DNA from: an uncultured Actinomyces sp.
Lineage (GTDB): Bacteria; Actinomycetota; Actinomycetes; Actinomycetales; Actinomycetaceae
DNA: 8,484 nt
Direction: 5' to 3'
Assembly: GCA_916719935.1 (NCBI GenBank)
Contig: CAKAPY010000046.1
Location: forward strand, 1-8,484
The notes beneath the pieces are model-generated. The model searched no databases. It worked only from the letters and a program-made list of their open reading frames with translations, and had not been told where the DNA came from. Both the position numbers and the translations under genes were made by a program. Below are positions 6,303 to 8,484 of this stretch, piece after piece (within the stretch, counting starts at the first letter, position 1; the number at the start of each line of letters is the position of its first letter).

Positions 6303-7217
6303 ATGTCCGATACTCGTTTAATGCCCGTGCCCGATGCGTTGGTTGGAGAGCGTGTCGACGCAGCGCTTTCGCGTATTCTCGGTCTGTCACGTTCACGTTG
6401 TAGTGAGCTCATCCTTGGCGGGAACGTGGCGATTAACGGTACGTGCGCCTCAAAATCGGACAGGCTTGGAGAAAACGACCTTTTAGAAATTACGATCCCC
6501 GAACCGGAAACTCCTGTAACTCCAGTAGTGGGCATGGATATCCTTTACGACGATGATGATATTGTCGTCGTCAACAAGCCGGTTGGTGTTGCAGCGCATT
6601 CGGGTCCGGGTTGGACAGGTCCTACTGTTGTTGGCAACCTCGCGGCTGCGGGATATCGAATCACTACTCATGGCCCAGTTGAACGTCAAGGAATTGTTCA
6701 TCGACTGGATGTAGGAACCTCGGGCGCAATGATGGTTGCTAAGTCCGAACTCGCCTACTCGGTGATGAAGCGCGCCTTCAAGGAACGGACTGTACGCAAG
6801 ATCTACCATGCGGTGGTTGCTGGACACCCAGACCCGGCCTCGGGAACGATTGACGCGCCGATTGGACGCCACCCCTCGCGGGAATGGCGTATGGCGGTGA
6901 TCGATGGGGGAAAGCGCGCGGTGACGCACTACGACACCCTCGAGCTCATGCCGGGTGCCGCGCTTGTGGATGTGCATCTGGAAACCGGACGTACTCACCA
7001 GATTCGTGTGCATATGGCTGCTATCGGTCACCCCTGTGTTGGTGACGTCTTCTATGGAGCCGACCCCACAAAAGCAGAACAGTTGGGCTTGGACCGTCAG
7101 TGGCTACACGCGGTTGAGCTGGGATTTACGCATCCGCGAACACAACTTCCTGTGACGGTACGAGCCCCTTACCCGGATGACCTCAATCACGCTTTGGAGA
7201 TTTTGCGTCACGCGTAA
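6303..7217 (+). CDS. rluD: RluA/RluD-family rRNA pseudouridine synthase
   Basis: A 304-residue enzyme that isomerises uridine to pseudouridine in RNA. An N-terminal S4 RNA-binding domain covers about 15-62 (RVDAALSRILGLSRSRCSEL, GNVAINGT). The catalytic domain begins at DILYDDDDIVVVNKPVG (79-95) and contains HRLDVGTSG (133-141), with D136 as the catalytic aspartate. Later motifs are ERTVRKIYHAVVAG, ETGRTHQIRVHM with its conserved Arg, and HPCVGDVFYG. The S4 domain and HRLDxxTSG place it in the RluA/RluC/RluD group. Assignment to RluD (23S rRNA helix 69) rests on overall similarity and on its neighbour lspA, so target specificity is inferred. The ATG lies 2 nt after the lspA stop without a clear ribosome site, which suggests coupled translation. 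Confidence 0.93.
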   Translation: MSDTRLMPVPDALVGERVDAALSRILGLSRSRCSELILGGNVAINGTCASKSDRLGENDLLEITIPEPETPVTPVVGMDILYDDDDIVVVNKPVGVAAHSGPGWTGPTVVGNLAAAGYRITTHGPVERQGIVHRLDVGTSGAMMVAKSELAYSVMKRAFKERTVRKIYHAVVAGHPDPASGTIDAPIGRHPSREWRMAVIDGGKRAVTHYDTLELMPGAALVDVHLETGRTHQIRVHMAAIGHPCVGDVFYGADPTKAEQLGLDRQWLHAVELGFTHPRTQLPVTVRAPYPDDLNHALEILRHA

Positions 7218-7233
7218 GCATTTTGCTTCACGC
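7201..7233 (+). repeat. Short 20-nt-spaced direct repeat and bulged hairpin at the rluD 3' end
   Basis: TTTTGCGTCACGC (7201-7213) recurs as TTTTGCTTCACGC (7221-7233), 12 of 13 bases identical. The second copy also pairs with the rluD end: GCGTAAGC (7212-7219) against GCTTCACGC (7225-7233), with one bulged C and a 5-nt loop. No T-run follows, so terminator activity is doubtful. Confidence 0.4.
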
Positions 7234-7262
7234 TTCGACCAGTGTGCTGGCTCAAGAAACAC

Positions 7263-7268
7263 TAGACT
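7263..7268 (+). promoter_or_regulatory. -10 element TAGACT of a leaderless dnaE promoter
   Basis: TAGACT matches the actinobacterial TANNNT -10 consensus and ends 6 nt before the dnaE ATG. This is the spacing expected when transcription begins at the A of the start codon. No Shine-Dalgarno-like sequence occurs in the 57-nt gap, and no strong -35 is evident. Confidence 0.6.
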
Positions 7269-7274
7269 GACACC

Positions 7275-8484
7275 ATGGCACCAGCGGACTCTTTCGTGCA
7301 TCTGCACAATCACTCGGAATACTCGATGCTCGACGGAGCAGCACGAATCAAGCCGATGGTTGCAGAAGCTGCAAGGCTGGGACAGCCCGCAATTGGCCTG
7401 ACTGATCACGGCTACCTCTTCGGTGCTTATGAGTTTTACGATGCTGCGACAAAGGCTGGTATCAAGCCCATCATTGGCTTGGAGGCCTATGTCACTCCGG
7501 GTACTTCACGTTTCGATCGTCAAAAGGTGACTTGGGGTGAACCTTGGCAGCGTGCTGACGATGTATCAGCTTCGGGTTCATATAACCATCTCACCTTGCT
7601 CGCTTACTCAACAGAGGGAATGCACAACCTTTTCCGCTTGGGAAGTTACGCCTCGGTCGATGGGCAATTCGGTAAGTGGCCTCGCGCCGATAAGGAACTG
7701 CTTGAACGCTTCCACAAGGGACTGATCGTTTTCACCGGTTGCCCCTCAGGTGCAGTTCAGACACGCATGCGTTTGGGACAGTGGGACGAGGCCGTGGCTG
7801 AGGCCGCAGAGCTGCGCGACATTTTTGGACCTGAGAATTTCTACGTGGAAGTTATGGACCACGGAATTGAATTCGAGAGGCGTACGCAAAAACAACTCCT
7901 CGAACTTGCCAAGCTCATGGACGCGCCGCTGGTCGCTACGAATGACGCGCATTACGTCAAAAAGGAAGACCGCGGAATTCAGGACGCACTGCTGTGCATC
8001 AACTCGGGTTCGCGAATCTCTGATCCGGATCGCTTTAAGTTCGATGGAGACGGTTACTACATTCGTTCTTCCGAAGAGATGCGCTCGATCTGGAAGGAAC
8101 TGCCAGAAGCCTGCAACTCGACGCTGGAAATTGCAGAGCGATGCGATGTCCACTTTAGGACCACCGCTGAGGGCGCCTCGTACATGCCTGACTTCCCTGT
8201 TCCAGAAGGGGAAGATAAGACCTCATGGTTTATTAAAGAAGTTGAAAAGGGCCTGCAGGAGCGTTTCCCCAAGGGCATTCCGGATGACGTGCGCAAGCAG
8301 GCTGAATACGAGGAAGACGTCATCATCAAGATGGGCTTCCCGGGCTACTTCCTGACGGTTGCCGACTACATTAACTGGGCAAAAAGCCAGGGAATCCGCG
8401 TGGGACCCGGTCGTGGTTCAGGTGCGGGGTCCATGGTTGCCTACGCCATGAAGATCACCGAGCTCAATCCGCTCAACCACGGAC
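7275..8484 (+). CDS. dnaE: DNA polymerase III alpha subunit, 5' part (3' end outside window)
   Basis: DnaE is the catalytic subunit of the replicative DNA polymerase. The frame opens at ATG 7275 and stays open to the window end, giving 403 complete residues, roughly the first third of a protein that is usually 1150-1200 residues. The N-terminal PHP domain is evident from FVHLHNHSEYSMLDGAARI (residues 7-25), GLTDHG (41-46), HLTLLAYS, FTGCPSG, and the TNDAHYV metal-site motif. The polymerase region starts near the 3' end with GFPGYFLTVADYINWAKSQG and the conserved RVGPGRGSGAGS motif. The catalytic aspartates lie beyond the window. The metal-binding His and Asp residues of the PHP domain appear intact, consistent with the proofreading PHP domain known for actinobacterial DnaE1. 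A leaderless start is likely. A distinction from DnaE2 rests on neighbourhood: the gene follows lspA-rluD, the usual dnaE1 location. Confidence 0.96.
   Translation, partial: MAPADSFVHLHNHSEYSMLDGAARIKPMVAEAARLGQPAIGLTDHGYLFGAYEFYDAATKAGIKPIIGLEAYVTPGTSRFDRQKVTWGEPWQRADDVSASGSYNHLTLLAYSTEGMHNLFRLGSYASVDGQFGKWPRADKELLERFHKGLIVFTGCPSGAVQTRMRLGQWDEAVAEAAELRDIFGPENFYVEVMDHGIEFERRTQKQLLELAKLMDAPLVATNDAHYVKKEDRGIQDALLCINSGSRISDPDRFKFDGDGYYIRSSEEMRSIWKELPEACNSTLEIAERCDVHFRTTAEGASYMPDFPVPEGEDKTSWFIKEVEKGLQERFPKGIPDDVRKQAEYEEDVIIKMGFPGYFLTVADYINWAKSQGIRVGPGRGSGAGSMVAYAMKITELNPLNHG

Noticed and set aside
7750..8355. A 201-codon plus-strand frame within dnaE
   Set aside because: It is a different frame from the clearly conserved DnaE reading frame, which runs uninterrupted from 7275 to the window end. 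The translation is Arg/Ser/Thr-rich shadow sequence.
1..8484. Possible undescribed system, mobile element or CRISPR array
   Set aside because: Every sizeable stretch is accounted for by conserved dcw and housekeeping genes in a familiar order. No transposase, integrase, attachment repeats or regularly spaced repeats were seen.

Overview
The window is a stretch of actinobacterial chromosome covering the end of the division and cell-wall (dcw) cluster and the genes that usually follow it. The order is murC (3' part), ftsQ, ftsZ, pgeF, sepF, yggT, divIVA/wag31, lspA, an rluA/rluD-family pseudouridine synthase, and dnaE (5' part). All genes are on the + strand. Evidence for an actinomycete: the gene order, SepF and YggT followed by DivIVA, the FtsZ tail ending in a DIPDFLR-type peptide, a GTG start, and two apparently leaderless genes. 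By eye the GC content is moderate (mid-50s percent) rather than the ~70% of streptomycetes. That would fit Actinomycetaceae or a relative, but this placement is inference and no species is claimed.

Layout. Bases 1-1985 hold murC and ftsQ, overlapping by 4 nt. Bases 1986-2121 are a leader with a promoter candidate and an inverted repeat just before the ftsZ ribosome site. ftsZ (2122-3360) overlaps pgeF by one base (TAATG). A 62-nt gap leads to sepF, and yggT begins 2 nt after sepF stops. Bases 4942-5135 are the divIVA leader, with a repeated GTGACGC element. divIVA ends at 5753 and a strong perfect hairpin terminator follows at 5771-5805. lspA starts at 5815 and rluD follows after 2 nt. A 57-nt gap leads to dnaE, which runs off the window at 8484.

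How the genes fit together. MurC makes UDP-MurNAc-L-Ala, the first peptide step of peptidoglycan precursor synthesis, and PgeF protects the fidelity of that step. FtsZ forms the division ring, SepF anchors it to the membrane, FtsQ belongs to the divisome core, and YggT is a small membrane protein of this neighbourhood. DivIVA marks the poles and directs polar growth. After the terminator the theme changes to housekeeping: LspA (lipoprotein signal peptidase), RluD-like (rRNA pseudouridylation) and DnaE (replicative polymerase alpha subunit).

I found no mobile element, CRISPR array, tRNA or rRNA, and no undescribed system. The coding content is conserved. The points worth a second look are regulatory: two apparently leaderless starts, one of them packed against a terminator, and repeat or hairpin elements ahead of ftsZ and divIVA. 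No non-coding stretch exceeds 300 bases.
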